A stretch of DNA of 64,000 nucleotides from Roseovarius faecimaris (GTDB taxonomy: Bacteria; Pseudomonadota; Alphaproteobacteria; Rhodobacterales; Rhodobacteraceae), in NCBI RefSeq assembly GCF_009762325.1, contig NZ_CP034348.1:378501-442500 (forward strand), in the 5' to 3' direction. Shown piece after piece: positions 36,802-46,029 of the stretch (position 1 is its first letter; the number at the start of each line of letters is the position of its first letter). Under the pieces are notes generated by a model. That model was not told the DNA's origin, searched no databases, and saw only the letters and a program-made list of their open reading frames with translations. The translations under genes were made by a program, and so were the position numbers.

Positions 36802-39800
36802 GACCGGCTGAGCCAGTGGCGCAGTCCGAGAACCGCAAACAGCCCCAGACTGATCGCCGCCGCGCCACCTGAGAACAGCACGAACCCTGCCGCCATCGGG
36901 TCTGACAGGGGCAACAGCCCGCTCAGGGCAGGTGGCAACGCTCCGGTAAAGATCACCTGGCCCATCGTTGCCGCCAGCCAGCCGAGCACCATCGCCAGCC
37001 CGGCACCAAGGGCGACCCGCACCGGCCCGGCGCGAAACCGCAGGCCCCGGCGCAGCGCCCGGATCATGCGGGCCACGTCACTCTGCATCGCCACCAGCGC
37101 CGGCACCATCAGCAGCACCAGGATCAGGCCAAAGCCCAGCCCATAGACCAGGGTGATCACCGTCGGCTTGAGAAACTGCGCCTGCTGCGACCGCTCGAAC
37201 AGAAGCGGCGCAAGGCCCAGCACCGTGGTCAGCGTGGTCAGCAGCACGGGCCTGAGCCGGTCTGCCGCCGCGTCTATGATCGAGGGGATCAGGCCGCGAT
37301 CCTTGGCATAGTCGTCAATCGTGGTGACCAGCACGATCGAGTCGTTGATGATGATCCCGGTCATCCCCAGGATACCCACGACCGAGAACATGCTCAGCGG
37401 TACATCCCATTGGTAATGCCCATAGATCGTCCCGACGAGTCCAAAGGGAATGATTGCCATCACAACCACAGGCCGGGTCCAGCTGGCAAAGACCCAGGCC
37501 AGCACCAGATAGATCCCCAGCAGCGTCAGCGTCAGCCCAAGCCGCGCGTCGTTGAGAAAATCATCCTCCTGCTCGCTCAGCCCCGAAAGACGCCACTCGA
37601 CCTTCTGTTCGCTGGCGATGGTGGGCAAGATCTCTTCTTCCAGCGCCTGCGAAATGGCCGCGGCGCGCGCCGGATCGTCCTCGGCGATATCGCCGGTCAC
37701 ACTGATCAGGCGCAGCCCGTTCTCGCGCCGCACGGTGGAAAACCCGGTGCGCCGGTCCACGCTGACAATATCGGCCAGCGGGACGTATGCTCCGGCAGGC
37801 GTGCGCAACTGCATCCGCTCCAGGAAATCGGCGGTCAGCTCGCCCTCGGGCAGTTCCACCCGGATCGCGGCACTGCGCGGGCCCAGCGGATAGGTCGCCG
37901 CCTCGATCCCGCCCAGACGCGCCCGCAACACACGCCCCAGAGCGTCAATGGAAAAGCCAAGCGCCTGACCTTGCGGGGTCAGCTCCAGGATCAGCTCTTC
38001 CTTGTCATAGGCAAGGTTGTCTTCGACCGCCGACACCTCCGGAAAGCGCAGCAGCGCCGTTTTCAGCGCCTCCGAGGCGGCCTTCAGATCCTCCGCGCTC
38101 GCTCCGAAGAACTGCACATCAAGCGCATCTCCCCCCGGCCCCGACCGCCAGCCGCGGAAGCTGACCGTTTCGGCCAGCGGATGCTGGCGCACACGCTCCT
38201 GCAACTCTCCGACAAAGGCAAAGCTGGAATAGGGGCGCAGGTCGGCGTCGATCAGCTCGATCGATATCCCGCCCAGCAGGTCCGGGTCCTTGTTGTCCGC
38301 GCCCGACAGGCCGCGCCCGGCATTGCCGCCAATCTCGGCGATGACGAAATCAATCGGATTGGTCCCGTAACGCTCGGCATATTCCGCGCCCAGCTCTTCG
38401 GTTGCGCGCTGCATCTCGCGCATCATGGCCAGCGTGTCCGAGCGCTTGGCCGATGGCGCCATGATGAAATTTCCGGTGACGCTGCCGCGCTCGGGCGCGT
38501 TGAAAAACCGCCATTGCACATCGCCCTTGATAAACAGAGCCGCCTGGCTGGCCAGCACCAGCAGCAGACCGGCAAAGACCGGGTAGCGCGCCCAGATGAC
38601 CCCGGCGATGAACGGCCGGAAAAGCCCCTCGCGCACCCGGCTAAAGCCAATGTCCACCCCGCGCGAGACCATGTCGACCCCGTGCCGGGACATGGCGAGA
38701 ATGGCGCGCGTGCGCTGTGCCGGCGACAGGAACCAGAAGGACAGGATCAGCAGGACAATCCCACCACCCGCCGCGACAGCCGCATTCTGAAGCGTCAGCA
38801 TATCGGCGTCGGCAAGCCATCCCAGCTGTGTCAGCCCCAGCACCCCACCGGCGAAAAACAACCCTGAAAACAGCGCGGTGACCAGCATCATCGAAAACAT
38901 CGCCAGCCCCGCCCGCAGGCGGCTGAAACCCGCAGGGGCGCGCGGCTTCAGCGCATGCGACATATGATGCGGCAGGATCAGGAAACACTCCACCAGGCTG
39001 GCCACCAGCACGGCGATGACCGTGAACGGCATGTCGATGATCAGATCGCCAAACCGCCCGCCGATGAAGGTGAGGCCAAAAAAGGCGATCAGCGTGGTCA
39101 GCGTCGCGGAAAAGACCGGCAGCGCCATGCGTTGCGCCGCGCGTTCCGAGGCTTCCGACGGGCTCTCCTTCAGCTTGCGATAGCGCGCATCGGCATGCTC
39201 GCCCACCACGATCGCGTCATCCACCACGATCCCCAGCGTGATGATCAGCGCAAAGAGCGAGACCATGTTGATGGTCAGCCCGCCCACATACATCAGCGCA
39301 ATCGCCGCCAGCATCGCCACCGGAATCCCCGCCGCGACCCAGAACGCCGTGCGCACGTTGAGGAACAGAAACAGCAGCGTGATCACCAGTCCGAGCCCCA
39401 TCAGCCCGTTGTCGAGCAGGATGTTGAGCCGCCCTGAAATGGCCTCGGCCCGTTCCCGGATCAGCCGGACCTCCACCCCCTCGGGCAGGGTTTCCTCCAT
39501 CTGGTCGGCGACCTCCTGCACCCGCCGCTGAATGCGGATGGCATCGCCCTGTTCACTGCGGTCCACCCGGATCGAGATGGCCGGCTGTTCGCCCACGAAA
39601 TACCGGCGCTCCCGGGTGATCCCTTCTAGCCGCACCGTGGCAATATCGCCGATCGTCAGTTTCGAGCCATCGGGGTTGGAGCGCAGAACAATCCCGCTCA
39701 GTTCTGTCGGCTCGCGTTTTTCCACGCCGGTGCGCACCCTTGTGTCGGCCCCGCTGATGTCGCCCGCGGGGTCCGCATCCACCTCCTCGGCGATGGCGGT

Positions 39801-40424
39801 GGCAATCTCTCGCATGGTGATGTCATGCGAAATCAGGTTGGTCGACGGGACTTCCACGATGGTTTCGGGGGCCGCGACGCCGCGGATCGTGGTGCGCGTG
39901 ACCCCGGCATTGAACAGCCGTGTCACCAGTTCATCGGCAAACAGGCCAAGCTGGTCGGCGCTCACCGGTCCGGTGATCACCAGGTCGGTCACCCGGTCGC
40001 GCCAGGCGCCGCGCTGCACTTCAGGCTCCTCGGCATCTTCGGGCAGGGTCGTGATCTGGTCGAGGGCGGCCTCCACATCGGCCAGCCCTTCGCTCATGTC
40101 CCAGCCCGGCTCGAACTCCAGCGAGATACTGGCGCGCCCTTCATTGCTGCTTGAGATCGACGCATTGACCCCGTTCACCGCCAAGAGGACCGGCTCGACC
40201 ACCTGCATGATCGCGCGGTCCACATCTTCGGCCCCGGCGCCTTCCCATAAGATATTGATCGCCACCCGGTCGACGATCACATCGGGAAAGAATTGCGCCC
40301 GCATCTTCGGGATGGCCGCAAGCCCGAGCACGATCATCAGCACCAGAAGCAGGTTTGCCGCCGTGCGATGACGGGTGAAATAGGACAGCAGCCCGCCGGC
40401 CGAGCTGGGAAGCGCGCGCGCCAT
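36780..40424 (-). CDS. RND efflux transporter, AcrB/HAE1 family
   Basis: A 1214-residue inner-membrane pump, somewhat longer than the usual 1030-1050 because of added segments around the central helices (near 480-590) and at the C-terminus. TM1 is followed by the porter domain; the proton-relay Asp pair lies in LGIVVDDAIVVGEHA, and LGMTGIIINDSIVLV is the matching segment of the second half. It is translated 3 bp after its adaptor gene. No outer-membrane factor gene is adjacent, so a TolC encoded elsewhere is likely needed. Substrate unknown. Confidence 0.9.
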   Translation of the reverse strand: MARALPSSAGGLLSYFTRHRTAANLLLVLMIVLGLAAIPKMRAQFFPDVIVDRVAINILWEGAGAEDVDRAIMQVVEPVLLAVNGVNASISSSNEGRASISLEFEPGWDMSEGLADVEAALDQITTLPEDAEEPEVQRGAWRDRVTDLVITGPVSADQLGLFADELVTRLFNAGVTRTTIRGVAAPETIVEVPSTNLISHDITMREIATAIAEEVDADPAGDISGADTRVRTGVEKREPTELSGIVLRSNPDGSKLTIGDIATVRLEGITRERRYFVGEQPAISIRVDRSEQGDAIRIQRRVQEVADQMEETLPEGVEVRLIRERAEAISGRLNILLDNGLMGLGLVITLLFLFLNVRTAFWVAAGIPVAMLAAIALMYVGGLTINMVSLFALIITLGIVVDDAIVVGEHADARYRKLKESPSEASERAAQRMALPVFSATLTTLIAFFGLTFIGGRFGDLIIDMPFTVIAVLVASLVECFLILPHHMSHALKPRAPAGFSRLRAGLAMFSMMLVTALFSGLFFAGGVLGLTQLGWLADADMLTLQNAAVAAGGGIVLLILSFWFLSPAQRTRAILAMSRHGVDMVSRGVDIGFSRVREGLFRPFIAGVIWARYPVFAGLLLVLASQAALFIKGDVQWRFFNAPERGSVTGNFIMAPSAKRSDTLAMMREMQRATEELGAEYAERYGTNPIDFVIAEIGGNAGRGLSGADNKDPDLLGGISIELIDADLRPYSSFAFVGELQERVRQHPLAETVSFRGWRSGPGGDALDVQFFGASAEDLKAASEALKTALLRFPEVSAVEDNLAYDKEELILELTPQGQALGFSIDALGRVLRARLGGIEAATYPLGPRSAAIRVELPEGELTADFLERMQLRTPAGAYVPLADIVSVDRRTGFSTVRRENGLRLISVTGDIAEDDPARAAAISQALEEEILPTIASEQKVEWRLSGLSEQEDDFLNDARLGLTLTLLGIYLVLAWVFASWTRPVVVMAIIPFGLVGTIYGHYQWDVPLSMFSVVGILGMTGIIINDSIVLVTTIDDYAKDRGLIPSIIDAAADRLRPVLLTTLTTVLGLAPLLFERSQQAQFLKPTVITLVYGLGFGLILVLLMVPALVAMQSDVARMIRALRRGLRFRAGPVRVALGAGLAMVLGWLAATMGQVIFTGALPPALSGLLPLSDPMAAGFVLFSGGAAAISLGLFAVLGLRHWLSRSQPAEQP

Positions 40425-40427
40425 ACC

Positions 40428-41894
40428 CTAGCCGCCGATCCGGCGTTCAAGCCGCTGCACGGTCTGCGCGGGCACCTGCGCCTTGGTCAGCTCATCCAGC
40501 AGGCTGGATTTGTCGTCGGGCGACATCTCCGCATCGCTCTCCACATAGGCAATCAGCCGCGCGCGGCGATCCTCGCTCAGCTCCAGCATCGCGGTGTCCG
40601 AGGGGGCGGCGTTGACTTCGGTGCGGTCCTCGTTGAGCAGGCGCACCTTGATCCCCTTGCCCAGCAGTGGCGAGCGGTCGGTCACCACGCGCTGCCCTTC
40701 CAACCCTTCGCCGCGCACCAGGATGTCATCGCCCTGACGGCGCAGGAGCGTCACCGGCAGCGCATCCAGCCGGTCTTCGGCATCCACCGTCAGCACCGTG
40801 CCATCGGCACCCAGCGCCGAAGAGGGCAGGCGCACCACCTCCGCCAGCGCGGGCTCCTCGATGCGCACGGTCACGAAGTCGCCGGGCTTCATCCCGCCGG
40901 GGCGGCTCATGCGCGCAAACAGCAGTCGGCCGGTCTGGCCATCCCCCACCGCCGCGCTGTCGCGGCTGATCACCGCATCCGTGGTCAGCTCAAGCCCGAA
41001 CGCGTCCATGGTCACGCCCACCGGCGCCGCGATAAGCTGTCCTGCCTCGTCCAGAAGGCGCGCATATTGTGCCGTGGAAATGCGAAAGGCCACTTCCAGC
41101 GCATCCGGGTCGATCAGGCGGCCAAGCTGCTCATTGGCACTGACCAGCCGCCCCTCCACCACCGACACATCCGCCAGCGTGCCGCTGAATCCGGCCTTGA
41201 TCTCGGTTTCCGCCAGGCGGCGCTGGGCCTCGGCCAGGGCGATCCGGCTGCGCGCCAGGCGGGTTGCCGCCTGATTGACCCGCGCCTCGGCCTGCGCCAC
41301 GGCCTGCCGCGCGTTCAGAACGGTCTGACGCGCCTGTGCCGCGGCAAGCTCGGCGGTCTCGACCGTTGCAGTCGTACCGACCCCGCGCGCCTCAAGGTCG
41401 ATCTGGCGCTGAAATGCGTTCTGGCGCAGCTCCGCCTGCTCCATCGCCGCCGCCAGCTCGTCCTGCGCCAGGATAAGGCCGCGATCGGCTTCGCCAATCT
41501 CGAACTGCGCGTCCAGAAGGTCGCTCTCGGCCCGGTCCAGCGCCGATTGCGCATCCGCCGGATCGACCCGGGCAAGAAGCTGCCCCGCCTTCACCTGTCC
41601 GCCTTCCTCGAACGCCTCCGAAAGCTCGACAAGCGTTCCGCCCGATCTCGCGCGTAGCTCCAGCTCCCGGCGGCTCTGGACCTCTCCAAAGGCCGTCAAC
41701 ACCGGCCGGATCGTCTCCAGCTTCGCCTCGGCCACATTCACCGCAAAGATCCGCTCGCGGCGTTCCGGCATTCTCGGCTCGGCATTGAGCCGTTCATCGA
41801 CCGCGGAGAACACCATTTGCCCGGCATAGGCCATCAGCCCCAGGGTGAGGCTGAGCAGGAACAATCCGGTAAGGCTTTGGCGCAGGAAGCGCAT
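40428..41894 (-). CDS. RND efflux periplasmic adaptor (HlyD/MFP family)
   Basis: A 488-residue membrane-fusion protein. An N-terminal anchor helix (about 8-30) is followed by the first lipoyl half RSGGTLVELSEAFEEGGQV, a long alpha-helical hairpin rich in Ala/Glu/Arg (about 105-220), the second lipoyl half IKAGFSGTLADVSVVEGRLV, then beta-barrel domains. About 80 extra C-terminal residues form a predicted helical tail. It links the adjacent RND pump to an outer-membrane channel. Confidence 0.9.
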   Translation of the reverse strand: MRFLRQSLTGLFLLSLTLGLMAYAGQMVFSAVDERLNAEPRMPERRERIFAVNVAEAKLETIRPVLTAFGEVQSRRELELRARSGGTLVELSEAFEEGGQVKAGQLLARVDPADAQSALDRAESDLLDAQFEIGEADRGLILAQDELAAAMEQAELRQNAFQRQIDLEARGVGTTATVETAELAAAQARQTVLNARQAVAQAEARVNQAATRLARSRIALAEAQRRLAETEIKAGFSGTLADVSVVEGRLVSANEQLGRLIDPDALEVAFRISTAQYARLLDEAGQLIAAPVGVTMDAFGLELTTDAVISRDSAAVGDGQTGRLLFARMSRPGGMKPGDFVTVRIEEPALAEVVRLPSSALGADGTVLTVDAEDRLDALPVTLLRRQGDDILVRGEGLEGQRVVTDRSPLLGKGIKVRLLNEDRTEVNAAPSDTAMLELSEDRRARLIAYVESDAEMSPDDKSSLLDELTKAQVPAQTVQRLERRIGG

Positions 41895-41992
41895 GGCATC
41901 TGACCCTTTGAGCGGCCCGGTCCGGGGCCTTGCCGTTAATCTATACCGCAGAGGAAAAATGCCAAGCGGTCAGTGTTTTACGCAGGTCGGCG

Positions 41993-42535
41993 CTATTTCC
42001 GTCGCAGATGTTCGTCAAGCCTCGGCATGATCTCGACAAAGTTGCAGGGCCGGTGGCGGTAATCCAGCTGCCATTTGAGGATTTCGTCCCAGGCGTCCTT
42101 GCAGGCGCCGGGACTGCCCGGCAGGGCAAAAAGATACGTGCCGCCCGCCACGCCCCCCGTCGCCCGCGACTGCACCGCTGAGGTGCCGATCTTGGCCATG
42201 CTGACATGGGTAAAGACCGTCCCGAACGCCTCGATCTCCTTTTCATAGACATCGCGATGCGCCTCGACCGTCACATCCCGGCCGGTCAGGCCCGTGCCGC
42301 CGGTCGAGATCACCACATCCACCTCGGGATCCGCCACCCAGGCCCGCAATTGCGCTGCAATATCAGTGCGTTCATCGCGGACGATGCTCCGCGCGACCAG
42401 AGTATGCCCGGCCTCCTGCAACCGGCCGACCAGCACATCGCCCGAGCGGTCCTCGGCCAGCTCGCGGGTATCGCTCACCGTCAGAACGGCGATACGCACG
42501 GGGATGAACTCTTTGCTTTCGTCAATGCGGGACAT
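41993..42535 (-). CDS. moaB: Molybdenum cofactor biosynthesis protein MoaB
   Basis: A 180-residue MogA/MoaB-fold protein that adenylates molybdopterin or a related step. The active-site loop is STGGTGLTGRDVT near residue 78, and the phosphate/substrate loop is FALPGSPGACKDAWDEIL near 143. It is 8 bp downstream of nothing on its own strand but is preceded by the phosphoesterase/UDG genes reading in the same direction; all three probably share a message. Confidence 0.93.
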   Translation of the reverse strand: MSRIDESKEFIPVRIAVLTVSDTRELAEDRSGDVLVGRLQEAGHTLVARSIVRDERTDIAAQLRAWVADPEVDVVISTGGTGLTGRDVTVEAHRDVYEKEIEAFGTVFTHVSMAKIGTSAVQSRATGGVAGGTYLFALPGSPGACKDAWDEILKWQLDYRHRPCNFVEIMPRLDEHLRRK

Positions 42536-42543
42536 GGCGCTCC

Positions 42544-43146
42544 TCAGGGTAGTTTAACGTTAAACCAATTTGGCGTGGGGCCAAGATTGACCACCTCCGT
42601 GGCCCCGATCCGGCCGCGCATGCCCCAGCTGTCATGGATATGGCCGCAAACCGCAAGGCGCGGTTGCAGCCGGTTGATGGCTCCGGCAATCGCTGCTGAG
42701 CCCACAGACAGCCCGGTCGAGGTGACATCGGCAATGCCCTTGGGCGGCGAATGGGTCACGAGGATATCCGCCGCCTCGCACCGCCCGAGCATGATTTCGG
42801 CATCCGCCTCCGTCATGTCGCAGGACCACTCGCCAAAAGGCGTCACCGGAATACCATAGCCCAGCCCGAACAGCCTGAGCCCGCCGATCTCGCAGCCGGT
42901 GCCATGCAGCAGAATCGCCTGCGCCGGACAGACAGCGGCCAGTTCATCGGCGCTTTCGGCATTGCCCGGCACGATCACCATCGGGGCCGTGATCCGGCTC
43001 AGCAGGTCCATCGCCTCAGCCAGCCCCTGCCGCATGTTGCAGAAATCTCCGGCTCCGATCACCAGATCGGCCTTGGCGCTCGCCTCAACCAGCAGCGCCG
43101 CCCGCCTGTGCGAATGATGCAGGTCGGAAAAGGCGAGGATCTTCAT
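42544..43146 (-). CDS. Calcineurin-like metallophosphoesterase
   Basis: A 200-residue enzyme with the binuclear-metal motifs of the family: FSDLHHSH (Asp, His), GAGDFCN (GDxxN-type), VPGNAES (GNxx), VTHSPP (GH-type His) and CGHIHDSWG (GHxH). It starts in an ATGA overlap with the uracil-DNA glycosylase gene. Substrate unknown; the compact single domain is like YfcE-type phosphodiesterases. Confidence 0.88.
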   Translation of the reverse strand: MKILAFSDLHHSHRRAALLVEASAKADLVIGAGDFCNMRQGLAEAMDLLSRITAPMVIVPGNAESADELAAVCPAQAILLHGTGCEIGGLRLFGLGYGIPVTPFGEWSCDMTEADAEIMLGRCEAADILVTHSPPKGIADVTSTGLSVGSAAIAGAINRLQPRLAVCGHIHDSWGMRGRIGATEVVNLGPTPNWFNVKLP

Positions 43147-43925
43147 GCGCGTTCCCGCAGCCGCGCCTGCAGGCTCAGCAAATCCGCCCAGGCCTCGCGT
43201 TTCGCGGCCGGGTTGCGCAACAGGTAGGCGGGGTGAAACATCGGCAGGCAGGGTGTGCCATAGGCCTCGGCCCACTGCCCGCGCAGCCGGGTAATGCCGC
43301 GTTTTCCCAGCCCCGCCTGACACGAGATATTGCCCATTAAAACAATGAGTTCAGGCTTCACCAGCGCCACATGCCGCTCCACGAAGGGCTTGAGCATGGC
43401 GATCTCCTCGGGCTTCGGGTCGCGGTTCTGCGGCGGCCGCCAGGGCAGCACGTTGGTGATATAGACGGCCCTGTCGCCCGGCTCCGTGCGGCCCATGCCA
43501 ATCGCGGCAAACATCTTGTCCAGAAGCTGCCCGGCCCGGCCCACAAACGGCTTGCCCTGAATATCCTCATCGCGCCCCGGCGCCTCGCCGATGATCATCA
43601 CCCGCGCGCGCGCGTCGCCATCGGCAAAGACCAGATTGCGCGCCCCGCGCTTCAGCTCGCAATGCTCAAAGCTGGCCATCGCCGCCTGCAACCCGGCCAG
43701 ATCCGCGGCACCTTCGGCCAGGCTGCGCGCCTCGGCCACCGCATCCACCGCAGGCTCCACCGCGGCCGCCGCAACCGGCGCCGCCGCCACAGCCTGCTTC
43801 ACCGGGGCCTTGTCCTGCAGCTCATAGCGATTGATCGGCGCATCGCAAATCGCCTCCGTCGCCCCCAACTCGATCTGCCAATCGAGCAGCGCACGCGCGG
43901 TATGAGGGTCAAGGGTCGATTCCAT
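43143..43925 (-). CDS. Family 4-type uracil-DNA glycosylase
   Basis: A 260-residue enzyme that removes uracil from DNA. The active-site block [17 protein letters not shown] and the terminal motif [14 protein letters not shown] are clear. Residues about 50-75 are an Ala/Val-rich linker. Of the four Cys that hold the [4Fe-4S] cluster in classic family 4 enzymes, only FEHCELKRG aligns well; the CxxC partner is Phe and the [15 protein letters not shown] region has Leu at the usual Cys, so the cluster is probably absent. The ATG at 43925 is chosen over an upstream open extension. Confidence 0.88.
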   Translation of the reverse strand: MESTLDPHTARALLDWQIELGATEAICDAPINRYELQDKAPVKQAVAAAPVAAAAVEPAVDAVAEARSLAEGAADLAGLQAAMASFEHCELKRGARNLVFADGDARARVMIIGEAPGRDEDIQGKPFVGRAGQLLDKMFAAIGMGRTEPGDRAVYITNVLPWRPPQNRDPKPEEIAMLKPFVERHVALVKPELIVLMGNISCQAGLGKRGITRLRGQWAEAYGTPCLPMFHPAYLLRNPAAKREAWADLLSLQARLRERA

Positions 43926-44026
43926 GCGATGCAATCTAGCCTTGCGGCGCGGCAAGGGAAAGCACGGCTGATCTTGCCCCGCCCGCAAACCAAACCTATA
44001 ACGCGCCAGACCAAGGCGGAGGCGGC

Positions 44027-44986
44027 ATGACCTATTCACATCCTCACCTGCTCGGGATCGAGCCCCTCTCCCCGCCCGATATCACCGCCATTCTCGATCT
44101 CGCCGATCAATATGTCGATCTCAACCGCCGTGAGGTGAAACATGGTGACGCTCTGTCGGGCCTCACCCAGATCAACATGTTCTTCGAAAACTCCACCCGC
44201 ACCCAGGCCAGTTTCGAACTGGCGGGCAAACGGCTGGGCGCAGATGTGATGAGCATGGCGATGCAGGCGAGCTCGATCAAGAAGGGCGAGACGCTGATCG
44301 ACACGGCGCTGACGCTCAACGCCATGCATCCTGACCTGCTGATCGTGCGGCACCCGCAATCGGGGGCGGTGGATCTCTTGGCCCAGAAGGTCAACTGCGC
44401 GGTGCTCAACGCCGGTGACGGGCGGCACGAACACCCCACCCAGGCGCTGCTCGATGCGCTGACCATCCGCCGCGCCAAGGGCCGTCTGCACCGCCTTTCC
44501 ATCGCGATCTGCGGCGATATCGCCCATTCCCGCGTGGCGCGGTCCAACATCCTGCTCCTGGGCAAGATGGAAAACCGCGTGCGCCTCATCGGCCCGCCCA
44601 CGCTGATGCCCTCGGGCATTGCCGAGTTCGGCGTCGAGGTGTTCGAGGATATGGAGGAAGGGTTGCGCGACGTCGATGTCGTGATGATGCTCCGGCTTCA
44701 GAAAGAGCGCATGGATGGCGGCTTCATCCCGTCCGAGCGCGAATATTACCACCGCTACGGGCTCGATGCCGAAAAGCTGAGCCATGCCAAGCCGGATGCG
44801 ATCGTCATGCACCCCGGTCCGATGAACCGCGGCGTCGAGATTGATGGGGAACTGGCTGACGATATCAACCGCTCGGTCATTCAGGAACAGGTCGAGATGG
44901 GCGTGGCCGTGCGCATGGCCGCGATGGACCTGCTGGCACGCAACCTCAGAGCGCGGCGGCAGGCCGAGGCGGCGGTGATGGTGTGA
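44027..44986 (+). CDS. pyrB: Aspartate carbamoyltransferase catalytic subunit
   Basis: A 319-residue enzyme joining carbamoyl phosphate and aspartate in pyrimidine synthesis. The carbamoyl-phosphate loop [13 protein letters not shown] is near residue 52, the HP motif [15 protein letters not shown] near 138, and the aspartate-site [12 protein letters not shown] near 265. AAGGCGGAGG precedes the ATG. No regulatory pyrI gene is adjacent. A dihydroorotase homologue lies in the same operon, and such homologues can be structural partners of PyrB. Confidence 0.96.
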   Translation: MTYSHPHLLGIEPLSPPDITAILDLADQYVDLNRREVKHGDALSGLTQINMFFENSTRTQASFELAGKRLGADVMSMAMQASSIKKGETLIDTALTLNAMHPDLLIVRHPQSGAVDLLAQKVNCAVLNAGDGRHEHPTQALLDALTIRRAKGRLHRLSIAICGDIAHSRVARSNILLLGKMENRVRLIGPPTLMPSGIAEFGVEVFEDMEEGLRDVDVVMMLRLQKERMDGGFIPSEREYYHRYGLDAEKLSHAKPDAIVMHPGPMNRGVEIDGELADDINRSVIQEQVEMGVAVRMAAMDLLARNLRARRQAEAAVMV

Positions 44987-45516
44987 GCGACCGCTTTGAC
45001 ATATCCGCCAGCGAACGCGGGCTGGTGCGGCTCTTCGCGCTCGACCTTCCCGGTGAGGAGGTCGGCAAACTGCGCGAGGCTGATCTGGCCGCCATGCTGG
45101 GGGTTTCTGCGCTCGATATCGACCAGGTCGATCTCTTTTCCACCAGGGATCTCACCGGCCTGGGCCTCAGCGGGTACATGACCGAGGGTCTGGGCATCCC
45201 CGAGGCCGAGATCGCCCCCGACCGTGCCCGGCTCGATGCGCTCACCGGGCATCTGATGGTCGTGCGCTCCGCCGCCTTTCAGGGCGCGGCTGTCACGCTC
45301 ACACCAAGGGCGCCACTGCGCTGGATCGGCACCTATACCGAAGAGAAGAGCCCGGTGAAGTTTGAGCCGCTCCCCTCCGCCGCGGCCGAGGGCCAAGTGG
45401 CCCCCACTGCCAAACCGCGCCCCTCCGATGCGGCCATGTCCGGCCGGGTCGCCATGGTCGCGCTCCTTGTGATCGCGGTGATCACCCTGGCCATGGTTCT
45501 GGTGGCCGCCTCATGA
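44983..45516 (+). CDS. Tail-anchored hypothetical protein in the pyr operon
   Basis: A 177-residue protein starting at GTG inside the pyrB stop (GTGTGA). It is soluble for about 145 residues with no domain that I recognise, then a Pro/Ala-rich linker and one C-terminal membrane helix ([20 protein letters not shown]). The overlaps with pyrB and the PH-domain gene show it is made with them. The function is unknown; a membrane-associated scaffold is a guess. Confidence 0.7.
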   Translation: MSDRFDISASERGLVRLFALDLPGEEVGKLREADLAAMLGVSALDIDQVDLFSTRDLTGLGLSGYMTEGLGIPEAEIAPDRARLDALTGHLMVVRSAAFQGAAVTLTPRAPLRWIGTYTEEKSPVKFEPLPSAAAEGQVAPTAKPRPSDAAMSGRVAMVALLVIAVITLAMVLVAAS

Positions 45517-45965
45517 CCGACAGCACCAGCTACGCCTTGCATCCTACGTCCGAGCTTGCGCCGGGGGAACAGGTGCTGACCTCGTTCCAGGCCGATCGCG
45601 GCACCTATATCCGCGATCATGCCTGGATGGCCGCCCTCGGCATGGCGGGCGGTATGCTCGTCCTCTGGGCGCTCGGCAATGCGCATGTCTGGACCGGGGC
45701 CGTGGGCGGGCTGGCGGCGATTGCCCTGCGCGGCTGGTATGTCGCCTCGGACGAGCTGGGCGTGCGCTGGGATCTGACCAATCAGCGGCTTCTGGGTCCG
45801 CAGACCCGCGCCATTGCGCTTGAGAATATCGCCCAGGTGCGCACCCTGGGCAGCGCCGTTCAGGTGATCAGCCGCACGGGCGAGAAATATCTGCTCAAGT
45901 ATCAGGCAGACGCCAAATCCGTGCGCGCCCAGATCGAGGCCGGGGCCGGAGGGGCCGATGACTGA
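45513..45965 (+). CDS. Bacterial PH-domain-like membrane protein
   Basis: A 150-residue protein. A short N-terminal segment with PGEQVLTSFQ is followed by two hydrophobic helices (about 40-75) and a beta-rich tail with WDLTNQRLLGPQTRAIALENIAQVR, the bPH2/YdbT-like pattern. It overlaps the previous gene by ATGA and a short downstream reading frame by 8 bp. Probably anchored at the inner membrane; role unknown. Confidence 0.75.
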   Translation: MTDSTSYALHPTSELAPGEQVLTSFQADRGTYIRDHAWMAALGMAGGMLVLWALGNAHVWTGAVGGLAAIALRGWYVASDELGVRWDLTNQRLLGPQTRAIALENIAQVRTLGSAVQVISRTGEKYLLKYQADAKSVRAQIEAGAGGADD

Positions 45966-46029
45966 CCAGAGCCCCAACACAGCTCAGCGCACCAAGCGCA
46001 TCCGCATCCCGCAGGAGGCAGCGGCATGA
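45958..46029 (+). CDS. Possible 23-residue leader peptide between PH gene and dihydroorotase homologue
   Basis: A short frame starts at ATG with GGAGGGG 4-9 nt upstream, inside the end of the PH gene, and stops in an ATGA overlap with the next start. The peptide reads MTDQSPNTAQRTKRIRIPQE and three Ala. The ribosome-binding site and double overlap suggest translation coupling across the gap. Whether the peptide has a function is unknown; it may be accidental. Confidence 0.4.
   Translation: MTDQSPNTAQRTKRIRIPQEAAA

Noticed and set aside
37410-38867. A 485-codon open frame on the plus strand
   Set aside because: It is antisense to the RND pump gene and is low-complexity in Gln, His and Arg.
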